Below, one piece after another: positions 27,863 through 44,352 of a stretch of 64,000 bases of DNA (positions within the stretch are counted from its first letter, which is position 1; each line of letters opens with the position of its first letter). The translations under genes were made by a program, and so were the position numbers. The DNA comes from an uncultured Planctomycetota bacterium (GTDB lineage: Bacteria; Planctomycetota; Planctomycetia; Gemmatales; HRBIN36): the NCBI GenBank assembly GCA_937944855.1, contig CALFAY010000039.1, positions 1-64,000 on the forward strand, read 5' to 3'. The notes below the pieces were generated by a model that worked only from the letters and a program-made list of their open reading frames with translations, did not search any database and was not told the origin of the DNA.

Positions 27863-29149
27863 TTAATCAGACAGCAGCTTGCCGATGGCGTCGGACAGGA
27901 GCTTTTCCGATTCGGGACTAACAAACGACGCACCCGGCTCGTAGCCGCCCTCGGCATAGGCAGCCGCAGTCGGTATATACCACGGACCGCCATCCCCGTA
28001 GCCCGCGACGGCCACGAACCGCTGCGGGCTGCATTTTTGCGCGTGGATTTGGAACTCGACGAACGGCTCCGCGGGCAGATGCACGATGCGAATGCCGTCG
28101 CCAAGCCGCAGACAGGAAAGCTCGATCGGGCGGTCATGGCGGGCACGGAAGGCCAACTCCATGGCCGCTCTGGCTCGGACTGCACGGGCAGCTTTGGCGT
28201 CGGCAAGGGTCTTTTCCAGGTCCTCGTTATCAGGCTGCATCAGGAGAGGAAACCGGATCGGATGGGTTTTCCAACCGACCTGGCCCGCTGCTACGCGCTC
28301 GGCCTTCTGCTCGGCCAGCAGCATCGCCTCGTAGATCCGCCGGGCCAGCAAAAAGCGGTTCGGCCTGTCGCCGTCGTTATACTTCCCCGCCGCGATGTTG
28401 CCGGCACAGCCGGAGAAGTAGAGGTGCAGTGTTTCCGTCTCCTTGGCCCGGGCTTCCCGCGCCAGGCCGACGAAATCGCTCGTCACCAGGCCGTCGCCGT
28501 AGTAGCTCATCGGATGACAGGCGTAGTAATGGAGCACGGCAAGTTGGCGGTCGTTTTGCCAGAACACGACCGTCTTCAGAAAAGGATCGATCAACCCCTC
28601 GGGCTGCGTGCGGGCCTCAGCGTCCCGACAAGCACTGGCACGCCACCAGCGGATCTTGCCGTCCGACCCGATGACGCGGCGATTGGAGGCGACCTTCTCG
28701 ACCTTCGCTTGCCCGCAGCCGATGTGCGTGACCCTTTCGGTTTTGCCCAGCGACTCTCGAACTGCGTCAGCCGTCCGCTGAACGACCTGCTCGAACCAGC
28801 GGACATCGAGCGAGCTGGACAGGCCGTGCTGTTTAGCGATGCGCTCTTCGGCTCCGAGATCGGCGAATGGGGCGTTGTGCTGATGGACGCAATGGACGGC
28901 GACGCGCTCCGGCGTGGTATGGGCGGCCTGGGCCAGTTTCTCCCTCCAGACGCGGGAGGCGTCATTGTTGATGCCGCACCAGTCCACGGCGCACAGCACG
29001 ATCGGGGCCTCTTCGCCGAGCAGGACCACCCCCTGAGCATAAAGCGGTTCCGTGACCGCAGCTGCCGGGGCGATCCATCCCCCGCACAGCGGATGACCCA
29101 GGGGAATCTGCGTGTCCAGCTTGAAAAGGGCGAGGTGCAGTCGGCTCAT
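27863..29149 (-). CDS. neutral/alkaline ceramidase-like protein
   Basis: A 428-residue protein resembling the N-terminal catalytic part of neutral/alkaline non-lysosomal ceramidases, a zinc amidase fold. Visible features are the opening (TQIPLGHPLCGGW), an HQHNAPF metal-binding-type motif, YYACHPMSYY and FSGCAGNIAAGKYNDG, which matches the CAGDxNP-like segment of this family. It lacks the C-terminal Ig-like domain and has no clear signal peptide. Planctomycete genomes hold many such ceramidase-like genes of unproven substrate, so hydrolysis of a ceramide is not established. It starts 7 bp after the stop of the upstream PVC-type heme protein gene, so the pair is an operon. Confidence 0.82.
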   Translation of the reverse strand: MSRLHLALFKLDTQIPLGHPLCGGWIAPAAAVTEPLYAQGVVLLGEEAPIVLCAVDWCGINNDASRVWREKLAQAAHTTPERVAVHCVHQHNAPFADLGAEERIAKQHGLSSSLDVRWFEQVVQRTADAVRESLGKTERVTHIGCGQAKVEKVASNRRVIGSDGKIRWWRASACRDAEARTQPEGLIDPFLKTVVFWQNDRQLAVLHYYACHPMSYYGDGLVTSDFVGLAREARAKETETLHLYFSGCAGNIAAGKYNDGDRPNRFLLARRIYEAMLLAEQKAERVAAGQVGWKTHPIRFPLLMQPDNEDLEKTLADAKAARAVRARAAMELAFRARHDRPIELSCLRLGDGIRIVHLPAEPFVEFQIHAQKCSPQRFVAVAGYGDGGPWYIPTAAAYAEGGYEPGASFVSPESEKLLSDAIGKLLSD

Positions 29150-29156
29150 GATCGGC

Positions 29157-32100
29157 TCACTTTCCGGCAGTCTCGAGCAGGTAAGCGATCAGGTCGGCCA
29201 GTTCCGACGGCTTGATCTGTTTTTCCAATCCCTCCGGCATGAGCGATTTGGAGGTCGCTTGAATCGCTTCGAGGTCCGAGCGTAGCAACTGATCTTCGGC
29301 CCTTTCCGCACGGCGGAGGATCAGACTGGTTGCCGTCTCGCTGGCAATCATGCCGGAGATGAGCCGGCCGTCCAAAGTGCGGGCTACGTAATTCAGATAC
29401 CGCGGATCAACTTCGCGGCTGGGGTCGAGGATATCGATCAAGAGGGTTTCTTTCGCCTTGGTCTTGAGCACCGCAGCGAGATCGGGTCCGACTTCGATGC
29501 CTTCATTTTCCAGGCGGTGGCACGAGGCGCAGTGCTGCTTGAAGAGCCGTTTCCCTTCGGTCGGGTTGCCGGGCAGGTCCAGGGCGACGCGGTATTCTTC
29601 GAGGACCTTTTTGCGGTCTTCCGGGACCTGAGCGGCGAGCAATTGGGCGGCTCGACTGCGTAGAGCGGCGTCGGGATGCTTGACGAGCAGATCGCGGCGA
29701 GCTGGGTCGAGTTGCACGGCAGGAATGCGATTCTTTTCCAGAGCGTCGAGCAGAAGCGCGAGGCGGTCGCTTCGGGCGAAAAGCATCTCCTGGGCCTCCC
29801 GGCGTGCCGACGGACCCAGGCTCGGCCAGGCATCCAGGACCGCCTCGACCGCAGCGGGTTCGTTCAAGACCGAAAGGGCCTGGATGGCGGCGGTCTGGAC
29901 CGCTACCGGCGTCTGCGGCGAGAGCAGTTCAACCAGGGCGTTGCCGACCAGATCGAAGCGGGCCTGGCCAAGCAGACGCACATACGCTACACGCTCTGCC
30001 TCACTGACCTTGTCCAGGGATGCGATGATGCGGCGGAAGAACACATGCAGTTCGTTGCCGATAGAACCAGCCGCATGATCCGTCCCATGTTCCAGGTAAC
30101 GCCGCAATGGTTGCCCTTTGCGGGCCAAGGCCTGAGCCATCCCTTCGAGCAGACGACATTTTGCCAGGGTGGGCGGCCCTTCTCCCCGCAGCGCATGAAG
30201 CAGCGATTCCTCGATCTGTTCCTTCGTGCCGGTACTGGCCAGCACGACGGCGACCCCCGCAAGCAGATCAGGATGGATGCCTTCCCCCCGTTCCCAGTTT
30301 CGCATCAGGTCGGCGGCGTGGGGCACGGCAGAACTGAGCACGGCGGAGCGGACCCACGGACTGGAGCCATCCTTGCGGGCCAACTCGGCTAACGCTGCCG
30401 CGGCTTCCGGGCCTTTCATCTCCCCAAGCGAGAAAGCGAGCTGGAAGCGAACCCGCGGTACTGGATCGTTAGCCAGGCGCAACGCAGCCTTGCGAACGCC
30501 GTCGTGTTTTTCGAACCACGGCTCCGCCAGGCGAAGGGCCTGCTCCCGAACCTGCCAGGTACGATCCTGGAGAGCATGCAGCACGATCCGCGGCTCCATC
30601 TGCCCCAGGCCATGCAGCGTCCACAGGGCGTGAATGCGAGCCTTGCGGTCGGGATGGTGAATGACCATGTCGGTCAGCGGCTCGGTGACCTCCTTGGCGT
30701 CCCGCTCGACGAACAGCCGCTGCGCCGTCAAGCGATGCCAGGCGTTCGGATGAGCCAGACGGCCAACCAAGTCCTCGTTGGGAACCTGGCTGAGTTTGGG
30801 TCGGAAATCTTCGGGCCGATAGCCGTCCGGAAGCTCGATCTGTTCAGGTCGGATTCGCCAGATGCGGCCGCGGTCCCGGCTATTGAGGTTGTACTGCTTC
30901 TGGATGTCTTCTGGCAGCGACAGCGGCGTCTCGATGATCTCCCGATAAAAATCGCAGACGTACAACGCCCCGTCGGGACCGAACGTCAGGAACACGGGCC
31001 GGAACCAGATGTCGGTGGAGGCGAGGAATTCACAGTCCCGCTCGCTCTCGTGCCGCTTGGCGATGAACGTCGCCCCGACAGGCAGGAGGACGTCCCGATG
31101 GATGAGGTTGTTGGCTGGGTCACCGACGAACACATTGCCGTCGAAGTCCGGGGGGAAAATGCCGCCGCGATACACGGTCAAGCCAGTGGCGCTGGTCATG
31201 TAGCCGCCGGGAACCAGTTCGGAGGCGGGCAGACGGCGATTATATTCGGGATCTTTGACCCGACGGCTGGTCCGCTCCAAACGCCACGGTTCGAACGGAC
31301 TGACGCGGAACACCTTGGCGGCCGGGGTATGCTCCAGGTTGCCGTCGGGGACGTCGGCGACGACGGCGGGTACCACGAGATGCGGGTTGCGCCGCAGATA
31401 ATGGTCCGGCAGCACGATGTGCCGGATGTGCTGGCTGTTGGTGCAGGTGAACCAGTTGCCCCAGTCGTCGGACGAAAGCCCGTACTGGCCGCCGCCCGAG
31501 GTCGGCTCGAAGCTCGCCGGATCGCGGGGATCGAAGCGGAAATGGCGTCCCCGCAACGACACCTTCTCTTCTCGTCCTGCCACGGACACCAGACTGTCAT
31601 TGTTGTTGCAGCCGTGGATGTGATTGTCCAGGTGGAATTGCAGACTGTTGACCATCCCCTGAATGTTCTTGGCTCCGAAGCCGGTGAGCACGACGCGGCG
31701 GACATCGGCTTTCCCGTCGTTATCCGTGTCGGAGCACCAGAGCAGGTCCGGAGCGTCAGCGACGAAGATGCCGCCTTTCCAGACGCAGACGCCGCACGGG
31801 AAGCGGAGATCGTCCACGAACACGGTCGCCGTCTCGAAATAGCCGTCGCCGTCGCGGTCTTCGAGCCGCTTGATCCGCCCCGGCAGGTTCGGTTTGCCTT
31901 CTCCAATGCCGCCGTTGGGATAGCCGCGCATCTCGACGACGTACATCCGTCCGTCTTCGTCGAAGCACATGGCCACCGGGTCAATTACCTCCGGCTCGGC
32001 AGCCACGAGTTCGACGCGGAAGCCGGGCACGATGCGGAACGTCGCCATCTCGTCCTTGGGCGAAAGCGGACTTTTAGGCGCGACTCCGGGCGGCGGATCA

Positions 32101-32165
32101 AATGCGCAACTGAGCGACGACAGTACCGCCAACGCCGACACAACTCCGAACACGCTTCGACACAT
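29157..32165 (-). CDS. PVC-type heme-binding CxxCH protein, membrane-bound dehydrogenase-like
   Basis: A 1002-residue exported protein. A hydrophobic N-terminal signal (MCRSVFGVVSALAVLSS) precedes a beta-propeller of the PVC membrane-bound dehydrogenase type (about 35-450, glucose-dehydrogenase-like, VAMCFDEDGRMYVVEM). HEAT-like helical repeats (about 500-830) follow, then a C-terminal cytochrome c domain with CASCH (about 876-880) and the distal ligand region. I chose ATG 32165; a TTG at 32183 would add six residues but the signal begins at 32165. Such proteins are a planctomycete hallmark and are thought to oxidise sugars or other alcohols in the periplasm. The enzymatic reaction is not proven. 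The ceramidase-like gene follows at 7 bp. Confidence 0.92.
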   Translation of the reverse strand: MCRSVFGVVSALAVLSSLSCAFDPPPGVAPKSPLSPKDEMATFRIVPGFRVELVAAEPEVIDPVAMCFDEDGRMYVVEMRGYPNGGIGEGKPNLPGRIKRLEDRDGDGYFETATVFVDDLRFPCGVCVWKGGIFVADAPDLLWCSDTDNDGKADVRRVVLTGFGAKNIQGMVNSLQFHLDNHIHGCNNNDSLVSVAGREEKVSLRGRHFRFDPRDPASFEPTSGGGQYGLSSDDWGNWFTCTNSQHIRHIVLPDHYLRRNPHLVVPAVVADVPDGNLEHTPAAKVFRVSPFEPWRLERTSRRVKDPEYNRRLPASELVPGGYMTSATGLTVYRGGIFPPDFDGNVFVGDPANNLIHRDVLLPVGATFIAKRHESERDCEFLASTDIWFRPVFLTFGPDGALYVCDFYREIIETPLSLPEDIQKQYNLNSRDRGRIWRIRPEQIELPDGYRPEDFRPKLSQVPNEDLVGRLAHPNAWHRLTAQRLFVERDAKEVTEPLTDMVIHHPDRKARIHALWTLHGLGQMEPRIVLHALQDRTWQVREQALRLAEPWFEKHDGVRKAALRLANDPVPRVRFQLAFSLGEMKGPEAAAALAELARKDGSSPWVRSAVLSSAVPHAADLMRNWERGEGIHPDLLAGVAVVLASTGTKEQIEESLLHALRGEGPPTLAKCRLLEGMAQALARKGQPLRRYLEHGTDHAAGSIGNELHVFFRRIIASLDKVSEAERVAYVRLLGQARFDLVGNALVELLSPQTPVAVQTAAIQALSVLNEPAAVEAVLDAWPSLGPSARREAQEMLFARSDRLALLLDALEKNRIPAVQLDPARRDLLVKHPDAALRSRAAQLLAAQVPEDRKKVLEEYRVALDLPGNPTEGKRLFKQHCASCHRLENEGIEVGPDLAAVLKTKAKETLLIDILDPSREVDPRYLNYVARTLDGRLISGMIASETATSLILRRAERAEDQLLRSDLEAIQATSKSLMPEGLEKQIKPSELADLIAYLLETAGK

Positions 32166-32291
32166 AAGGCAGGCTCTTTCCAAAGGCAGGCGCTATCAGT
32201 CCCGGTTGGCTCAGACTTTAGAGTAGCTGGACGCGCGGCAGATGTAAACGGGCTGCCCAATCAAGGCAAAATCCATTCCAAAGATGTGACG

Positions 32292-32534
32292 TTATTTCTC
32301 AGCAGTGGCAGGAGGATTCGTCGCAGCGGAGGTCGAACGAGGACGCCGATGGCGATGCGGACCTTGGAACGACTCATGGGCGGCATCGCGACGGCCTGAG
32401 TAGAAGCCGGTGAAGGAGCGGTAGCTGACGCCCAGGAACAAACCCAACCAGGGCCAGGCCGAGATGTGCCCAGCCAGCAGGATTGCAAGCGTCATATAGG
32501 CGATCAGGATCGCCCAGGGGAGTGTTACCTGCAT
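32292..32534 (-). CDS. small membrane protein, hypothetical
   Basis: An 80-residue frame beginning MQVTLPWAILIAYMTLAILL. Two hydrophobic stretches (about 5-22 and 27-43) are followed by a basic, polar tail rich in Arg, His and Ser. AGGG lies about 9 nt upstream of the ATG at 32534; a GTG nine bases further out is an alternative. No family is recognised. It sits alone in a 600-bp gap between gltD and the PVC heme gene, with about 245 bp of non-coding DNA on its 5' side. It could be a real two-helix protein or a chance frame in GC-rich DNA. Confidence 0.45.
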   Translation of the reverse strand: MQVTLPWAILIAYMTLAILLAGHISAWPWLGLFLGVSYRSFTGFYSGRRDAAHESFQGPHRHRRPRSTSAATNPPATAEK

Positions 32535-32740
32535 CGCTTGCACCCTGTCTGCGAGTCCTCCAATCCGTCGAAGATGGGTGACTGGCCCTATGACAAGCAG
32601 TTGACGTGCCAGGGCGTGGAGCGAGCACTTTCAGGTCAGATCAAGAAACCGATAGCCGAGTGGCGATTAGACGTTTCGACGTGCCCCCACAGAGTTCCGG
32701 CCCCAGCGCAACCGCAGCAGCATCATTCTCCGATGCCCAG

Positions 32741-32771
32741 GGTTAACAGGCAGTGTAAGGAGCCGTTAACC
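32741..32771. repeat. inverted repeat downstream of gltD
   Basis: GGTTAAC and GTTAACC are separated by 17 nt, and each core GTTAAC is itself a palindrome. The pair lies 9 bp beyond the gltD stop codon on the minus-strand side, with no T-run after it. It may be a weak terminator or a protein-binding site. The rest of the gap (32535-32740) shows no gene or repeat. Confidence 0.35.
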
Positions 32772-32779
32772 GCAGGGAC

Positions 32780-34267
<1,488 letters not shown>

Positions 34268-34268
34268 G

Positions 34269-39008
<4,740 letters not shown>

Positions 39009-39056
39009 GGCAGCGCTCGTGAAGCGAACTTACCTGGAATTACCGAAATCGGAATC

Positions 39057-39998
39057 CTAAGCCCTGGCAACCGAAGACCGACGTTTCAGCCGCGTCGTCC
39101 CATTGGCGGAAGGAGGCTCCGCCGAGGAACGCAGCAAGTCCACGAAGCGGGCCGCGCTGGCGTGCAGGGGATGACGGCGGTGGTAGATGATGGCCAGCGG
39201 CCGATACAGCGGCGGCCCCGCCAGTGGCACGGCTGCCAAAGAGCCGGCGGCGACCTCGCGGCGCAGCGTCGGTTCGGGGAGGAGGGCGACGCCGGCGTTG
39301 ATCTCGATCGCCTTCTTGATGTTCTCGATGCTGTCGAACTCCATGACGACATCGAGACTGACGCCGTGTTCCTTCCAGTAGCGATCCACTTCGCGGCGGA
39401 TGGCCAGCTTGCGGTCGAAGCCGACGTAGCGTTGTCCAGACACGTCCTCGGGCCGAATCTGCTTCCGCTGGGCGAACGGATGATTCGGCGAACAGGCCAG
39501 CACCATCGGTTCCTGTCGCCAGGGCAGGGCCACGAATTCCCGCTGACGGCGCGGGAAGGACACCAGACCGAGATCAGCCGTGCCCTCCGCCACCCGTTCG
39601 TACACCGTATCGGGATGCAGGTAGTCGATGTGGACCCGCACATGCGGGCAGAGCCGACCGAAACGCTCGAGGTAGTCGCCCATGTCGCTCAGGCCGACGG
39701 AGTAAATGGCAGCGACCTGGACGACGGCCGGTAGCTCCACGGCAGCGCGACGGATGGCCGCCTCCAGCTCGGCGTAGCGGTCGAGCAGATCGCGGCAGCC
39801 CTCGAAGTAGGTCAGCCCGGCCGCCGTCAGTTGCAGCGGACGCACGGAGCGGTCCACCAGCCGCACCCCCATCCGCTTCTCCAGATGGCAGACGATCTGG
39901 CTCACCGCCGACTGCGTGATCCCGTTGGCCTCTCCGGCGCGGGAGAAGCTCCGCAAACGGGCCACATCGCAGAAAACCTGGAGCGCTTCGATCTGCAT
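39057..39998 (-). CDS. LysR-family transcriptional regulator
   Basis: A 313-residue LysR-type regulator: winged helix-turn-helix at 1-60 (SFSRAGEANGITQSAVSQIV, LTAAGLTYFEG) and a periplasmic-binding-protein-like effector domain (about 90-290). It starts at the ATG at 39998, in a short AT-rich region. Its stop is 48 bp before gltB and it points the same way, so it probably heads a three-gene unit with gltB and gltD. LysR regulators usually sit divergent from their targets. GltC of Bacillus controls gltAB this way, so control of glutamate synthesis here is a reasonable but unproven inference. Confidence 0.93.
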   Translation of the reverse strand: MQIEALQVFCDVARLRSFSRAGEANGITQSAVSQIVCHLEKRMGVRLVDRSVRPLQLTAAGLTYFEGCRDLLDRYAELEAAIRRAAVELPAVVQVAAIYSVGLSDMGDYLERFGRLCPHVRVHIDYLHPDTVYERVAEGTADLGLVSFPRRQREFVALPWRQEPMVLACSPNHPFAQRKQIRPEDVSGQRYVGFDRKLAIRREVDRYWKEHGVSLDVVMEFDSIENIKKAIEINAGVALLPEPTLRREVAAGSLAAVPLAGPPLYRPLAIIYHRRHPLHASAARFVDLLRSSAEPPSANGTTRLKRRSSVARA

Positions 39999-40109
39999 GA
40001 CGACTCATGGTATCAATCCGTTTTCTAATAGCAAGATGTTCTTCCATCAAAAAATCTAATGTCCTTCCCAGGCTGATGTTTTGTTTCCTCTGCTTCGGCG
40101 CCCGGCACG
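39999..40109 (-). promoter_or_regulatory. AT-rich leader/promoter region of the LysR-gltBD unit
   Basis: This 111-bp gap is clearly richer in A and T than its surroundings, with runs such as AAAAAATCTAATG and a small inverted repeat GATG-TTCTTC-CATC. It must hold the promoter of the minus-strand LysR-gltB-gltD unit and perhaps the regulator's own binding site. No consensus -35/-10 pair stands out. Confidence 0.4.
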
Positions 40110-40577
40110 TCACGAGGCGCAAGGCGGGAGCCGGAGCAAGGCCCGTTCGATGATGCGGTTGTGATCGAAGGCCAGAGGCGGAAGGCGGTCCACGTCGAAC
40201 CACCCGGCGTGGGCGGCATCATCGCCGGCCTTGGCCTCGGTTTCCTTCTGATGCGGCAAAAGCATGGCCAGGTAGGCGATCGTCACGGTCCAACCGCGTG
40301 GGTCCCGTCCCGGATCGCCGAAGGCCCCGAACTGTTCCACTGCAATATCCGTAAGCCCGGTTTCTTCGGCCAGTTCCCTGCGGGCAGCCTGATCGAGCGG
40401 TTCGTTTTCGTCCACGAAGCCGCCCGGCAAGGCCCAGCGGCCGGCGAACGGCTCGTGTTTCCTCTGGATGAGGAGTACCTGCCAGCGGTTATCCCCCCGA
40501 CGGAAGACCGCCAGATCGACCGTCAGAGCCGGACGGGGATAGTCGTAGCAGTAGGGCGGACCGGGACGGGCGGACAC
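40110..40577 (-). CDS. Nudix hydrolase
   Basis: A 155-residue Nudix protein that cleaves nucleoside diphosphates linked to another moiety. The Nudix box is complete: GGFVDENEPLDQAARRELAE followed by ETGL, with the REUxEE core that binds magnesium. The N-terminal RPALTVDLAVFRR and the GWFDVDRLPPLAFDHNRIIE segment near the C-terminus resemble the ADP-ribose/NrtR-type group (the latter carries an extra DNA-binding domain that is absent here). It follows the PQQ-propeller gene by 12 bp on the same strand. The substrate is not identifiable. Confidence 0.93.
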   Translation of the reverse strand: MSARPGPPYCYDYPRPALTVDLAVFRRGDNRWQVLLIQRKHEPFAGRWALPGGFVDENEPLDQAARRELAEETGLTDIAVEQFGAFGDPGRDPRGWTVTIAYLAMLLPHQKETEAKAGDDAAHAGWFDVDRLPPLAFDHNRIIERALLRLPPCAS

Positions 40578-40589
40578 AATCGTTTTCCT

Positions 40590-41849
40590 TCAGCGCTGCT
40601 TGATGTCGTAGCACAACAGGATGTCCTGGTCGAGGAGGAAGAGTTTGCCGTTGGCGATGACCGGATGGGGCCAGGAGTTCTTGTTGCTGCGGTGCGGCTG
40701 GTCGAAGCGGCCTAGTTCCCGATACTCGTTGGGATTGGCCTCGATCAGATAGACGGGGCCGTTCTCGTTGCGGAAATACAGGCAGCCGTCGGCGTAGCTG
40801 ATGGAACCTTTGCCCGGCGTGCGGTTCTGCCATTTGACCTGGCCGGTGGACCATTCGATGCAGGTGAGAATGGCTTCGTCCGCCCCGTAGATGTGGCCGT
40901 CCACCAGCACCATGCCGCCGTGATGGTTCTTCATCTTGCGGGTGAAATACTGCTCTTCGGCGGTGAAACTGGAACCGTCGCGGCGAATGCGGGCCAATCC
41001 GCCGCCGGTACCGTAGCCGGAGGCCGCGAAGATCGCGCCGTCGTGGAACAGAACGGTGGAGCAGTTGGCGGTGTTGTTGTGTGGGGCGTCGTAGCGCCAG
41101 AGGAACCGGCCGTCCTCGGCGGCGACGCCGACGACTCCCCCGGCCAGGAATTGGACATACTGCCGTACCCCGTCCACGGTGCAGACGATGGGCGAAGCGT
41201 AATGGGCGCCGTCGCCTCCGGGCACCTGGGCCCTCCAGAGCACGGAGCCGTTGTTTTTGTCGAGGGCGACCAGGGTCGCTTCGTTGCCGCCGGGGGTGAC
41301 GATCACTTTGTTGCCGTCCACCAGGGGCGATTCGCTGTAGCCCCAGGTCGGCACCCAGCCTTTGAAGTCGCGGACGAGGTGTTTCCGCCAGAGGATGCGG
41401 CCATTGCGAATGTCCAGGCAGCACACGTCGCCGCTGACGCCTTCGACATACAGCCGGTTGTCGTCCACGGTCGGCGAGCAACGCGGACCTTCGCTGTAGC
41501 CGATGCCGCGATTGGCCGGGCCGAGGGTCACGGCCCAGATCTCCCGGCCGTTGTTCTCGTTGAGGCACCAGACGACCTCATTGTTGCCGCGAAAGCTCAT
41601 GCCAGAGACTCTGCCCCCGGCGACGGTCGGCGTGGCGTATCCGCCGCCGAGCCGTTCGGCCTTCCACAGCAGCTTCGGTCCAGCCGTCGGCCAGGTTTTG
41701 AGCAACCCCGTTTCGCCGGAACAGCCGGTGCGGTCCTTGCCTCGCCACTGCGGCCAGTCTTCTGCCCAGGCCAGGCCGCTTTGAAGGACAAGCGCTCCGC
41801 CCAGAAAGAACAGGGCCAGACTGCGTGCAATCATGCGGATGAAGGACAT
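40590..41849 (-). CDS. secreted PQQ-like beta-propeller repeat protein
   Basis: A 419-residue exported protein. The signal peptide is MSFIRMIARSLALFFLGGAL, cleaved near LAWA-EDW. It is followed by WPQWRGKDRTG, the characteristic start of planctomycete PQQ-type propellers. Several WxxxL/GxLLW-type blades follow (NGRILWRKHL, NGSVLWRAQV, TGQVKWQNRT). I chose ATG 41849, with GGAG 7 nt upstream. Residues for binding pyrroloquinoline quinone are not evident, so it may be a structural or assembly propeller rather than a dehydrogenase. The Nudix gene follows at 12 bp. Confidence 0.9.
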   Translation of the reverse strand: MSFIRMIARSLALFFLGGALVLQSGLAWAEDWPQWRGKDRTGCSGETGLLKTWPTAGPKLLWKAERLGGGYATPTVAGGRVSGMSFRGNNEVVWCLNENNGREIWAVTLGPANRGIGYSEGPRCSPTVDDNRLYVEGVSGDVCCLDIRNGRILWRKHLVRDFKGWVPTWGYSESPLVDGNKVIVTPGGNEATLVALDKNNGSVLWRAQVPGGDGAHYASPIVCTVDGVRQYVQFLAGGVVGVAAEDGRFLWRYDAPHNNTANCSTVLFHDGAIFAASGYGTGGGLARIRRDGSSFTAEEQYFTRKMKNHHGGMVLVDGHIYGADEAILTCIEWSTGQVKWQNRTPGKGSISYADGCLYFRNENGPVYLIEANPNEYRELGRFDQPHRSNKNSWPHPVIANGKLFLLDQDILLCYDIKQR

Positions 41850-41998
41850 GCTCAACTCCGTTTCATGTTCATGGGTCCGGGCGAAGGGAAGGCATCGCTT
41901 GCAGCATAGACCGGGCAACTCGCGCGGAGGGTTCGCCGGGAAGTTGTCCCGATTCCTTGGAAGGCCACATACCCTACATTAAGATTGCTCCGAAGCTG

Positions 41999-42037
41999 CG
42001 TCAAATCCGCGGTTGCAAAGTGGAACGCGATTTGACG
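41999..42037. repeat. inverted repeat upstream of gmd
   Basis: CGTCAAAT and ATTTGACG pair perfectly. Just inside them CGCG pairs with CGCG, with one bulged C, giving a stem of about 12 bp and a 14-nt loop. It lies immediately upstream of the 31-bp tandem hairpins. There is no T-run, so it is not a simple terminator. Confidence 0.5.
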
Positions 42038-42046
42038 GGTGGACTC

Positions 42047-43170
<1,124 letters not shown>

Positions 43171-43187
43171 GAGGTGGGAAGGCAAAC

Positions 43188-43213
43188 CCGCTCCCTCACG
43201 GTCGCGGCTCGGA
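43188..43213. repeat. dispersed 26-bp repeat at the hydrolase 3' end
   Basis: The sequence differs at two positions from the copy at 44882-44907 and resembles the head of the gltB copy. On the minus strand it codes the last residues SEPRP of the alpha/beta hydrolase and its TGA stop codon (43196-43198). Confidence 0.75.
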
Positions 43214-44206
43214 AGAGCGTTTTCCCGGCTCGGGAGGGGACATGCGGAGAAACTCGGCGATCTCGTCCACGACGCGGGGGTCGATCGGCATCTTGGGGGC
43301 GAGGTAGGCCAACTGCTGTTCCACCGGGTTGCTCGCCTTCTTCAAAACGTGATTGGTCCCATCGAGCACGACGAGCTTGGCGTTGCGGGCGGCCTCGTGC
43401 AGCCGTTTGGCATCGTCCACGCTGATCTGGATGTCGGCCGTACCCTGCACGATGAGGATGGGCATGTCCAGTTCGGCGATGATCTTGACCGGATCGTACT
43501 TAAACCATGAAATGACATAGGGTTGCACGCTGGGCCGATACAACGGCATCAATTCCTTGGGCACATCGGCTACGCTTTCGCCAGCTTGGAGCGATTTCAA
43601 AATCCGGTCGCTGGCCTGGTAAAGTTCCTCGGAAACTTTGCCCTTGAGCTGTTCCCGTAGGACGGTCGGGGCGTCCCGACCGGCCCCCGAAATGCAGATC
43701 AGACCGTCCGGCCGGGCTTGTTTCGCCGCCAACATGCCGATCAAGGCCCCCTCGCTGTGGCCGATGACGAACACCTTCCTGAAGCGGGGGTCGCCGCGCA
43801 ACATTTTCAGCCAGGCTGCGGCATCGGCCACGAAAGTCTCGTAACGCAAGTCCTCTTCGCGGCTCAGGGCGGAACGGCTCTTGCCCACGCCCCGTTTGTC
43901 GAAGCGAACGACGGCAATTCCTTTGCGTGCCAGACCCTCTCCGAGTTGTTTGAGCGCATCATTTTTCATCGCCGGTTGGTTGCCGTCCCGGTCGGTCGGT
44001 CCCGAACCGGCGATCAGCAACGCAACTGGATACGGACCATCGCCTTGCGGCAAATCGATGGTGCCTTCCAGGGTTCCTGTCGGGGTTTCCAGGCGGATCG
44101 GCTCCTGCCGAATCGGCGCACCATTCTCGTCTGTCCCGAGCGCAACATTCTCCCAGCCAAGCCAAGCTGTCAGAAACACGGCGATCAGGCTGAATGATGG
44201 GCGCAT
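43196..44206 (-). CDS. secreted alpha/beta hydrolase
   Basis: A 336-residue exported serine hydrolase. The signal peptide MRPSFSLIAVFLTAWLGWEN starts at ATG 44206; the frame is open further upstream without signal-like sequence. Features are the oxyanion-type region LLIAGSGPTDRDGN, the nucleophile elbow GHSEG (Ser near residue 151), the acid in PILIVQGTADIQI and the final His in GTNHVLK. It resembles the bacterial prolyl-oligopeptidase/dienelactone-type esterases fused to a short beta-rich N-terminus. The substrate is unknown. The C-terminal tail RSSEPRP is encoded by a dispersed DNA repeat. It follows the 4HBT gene on the same strand. Confidence 0.9.
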   Translation of the reverse strand: MRPSFSLIAVFLTAWLGWENVALGTDENGAPIRQEPIRLETPTGTLEGTIDLPQGDGPYPVALLIAGSGPTDRDGNQPAMKNDALKQLGEGLARKGIAVVRFDKRGVGKSRSALSREEDLRYETFVADAAAWLKMLRGDPRFRKVFVIGHSEGALIGMLAAKQARPDGLICISGAGRDAPTVLREQLKGKVSEELYQASDRILKSLQAGESVADVPKELMPLYRPSVQPYVISWFKYDPVKIIAELDMPILIVQGTADIQISVDDAKRLHEAARNAKLVVLDGTNHVLKKASNPVEQQLAYLAPKMPIDPRVVDEIAEFLRMSPPEPGKRSSEPRP

Positions 44207-44352
44207 TGTTCCCCCGTGAGCGCAACATTTTTCAAGAGACTGAACCGCACCCCGAGCCACCCCGACAACTGCCGATCAGGAGCCATGTCATCGTAGCACG
44301 CCACCGCCAAGCGGTTCAACGTCGGTCGCACCCGGGTTTGAGCAGCCGGTGG

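Noticed and set aside
32535-32779. Possible tRNA or small RNA in the gap before gltD
   Set aside because: No cloverleaf with TTC or anticodon arm could be formed and no conserved element was seen.
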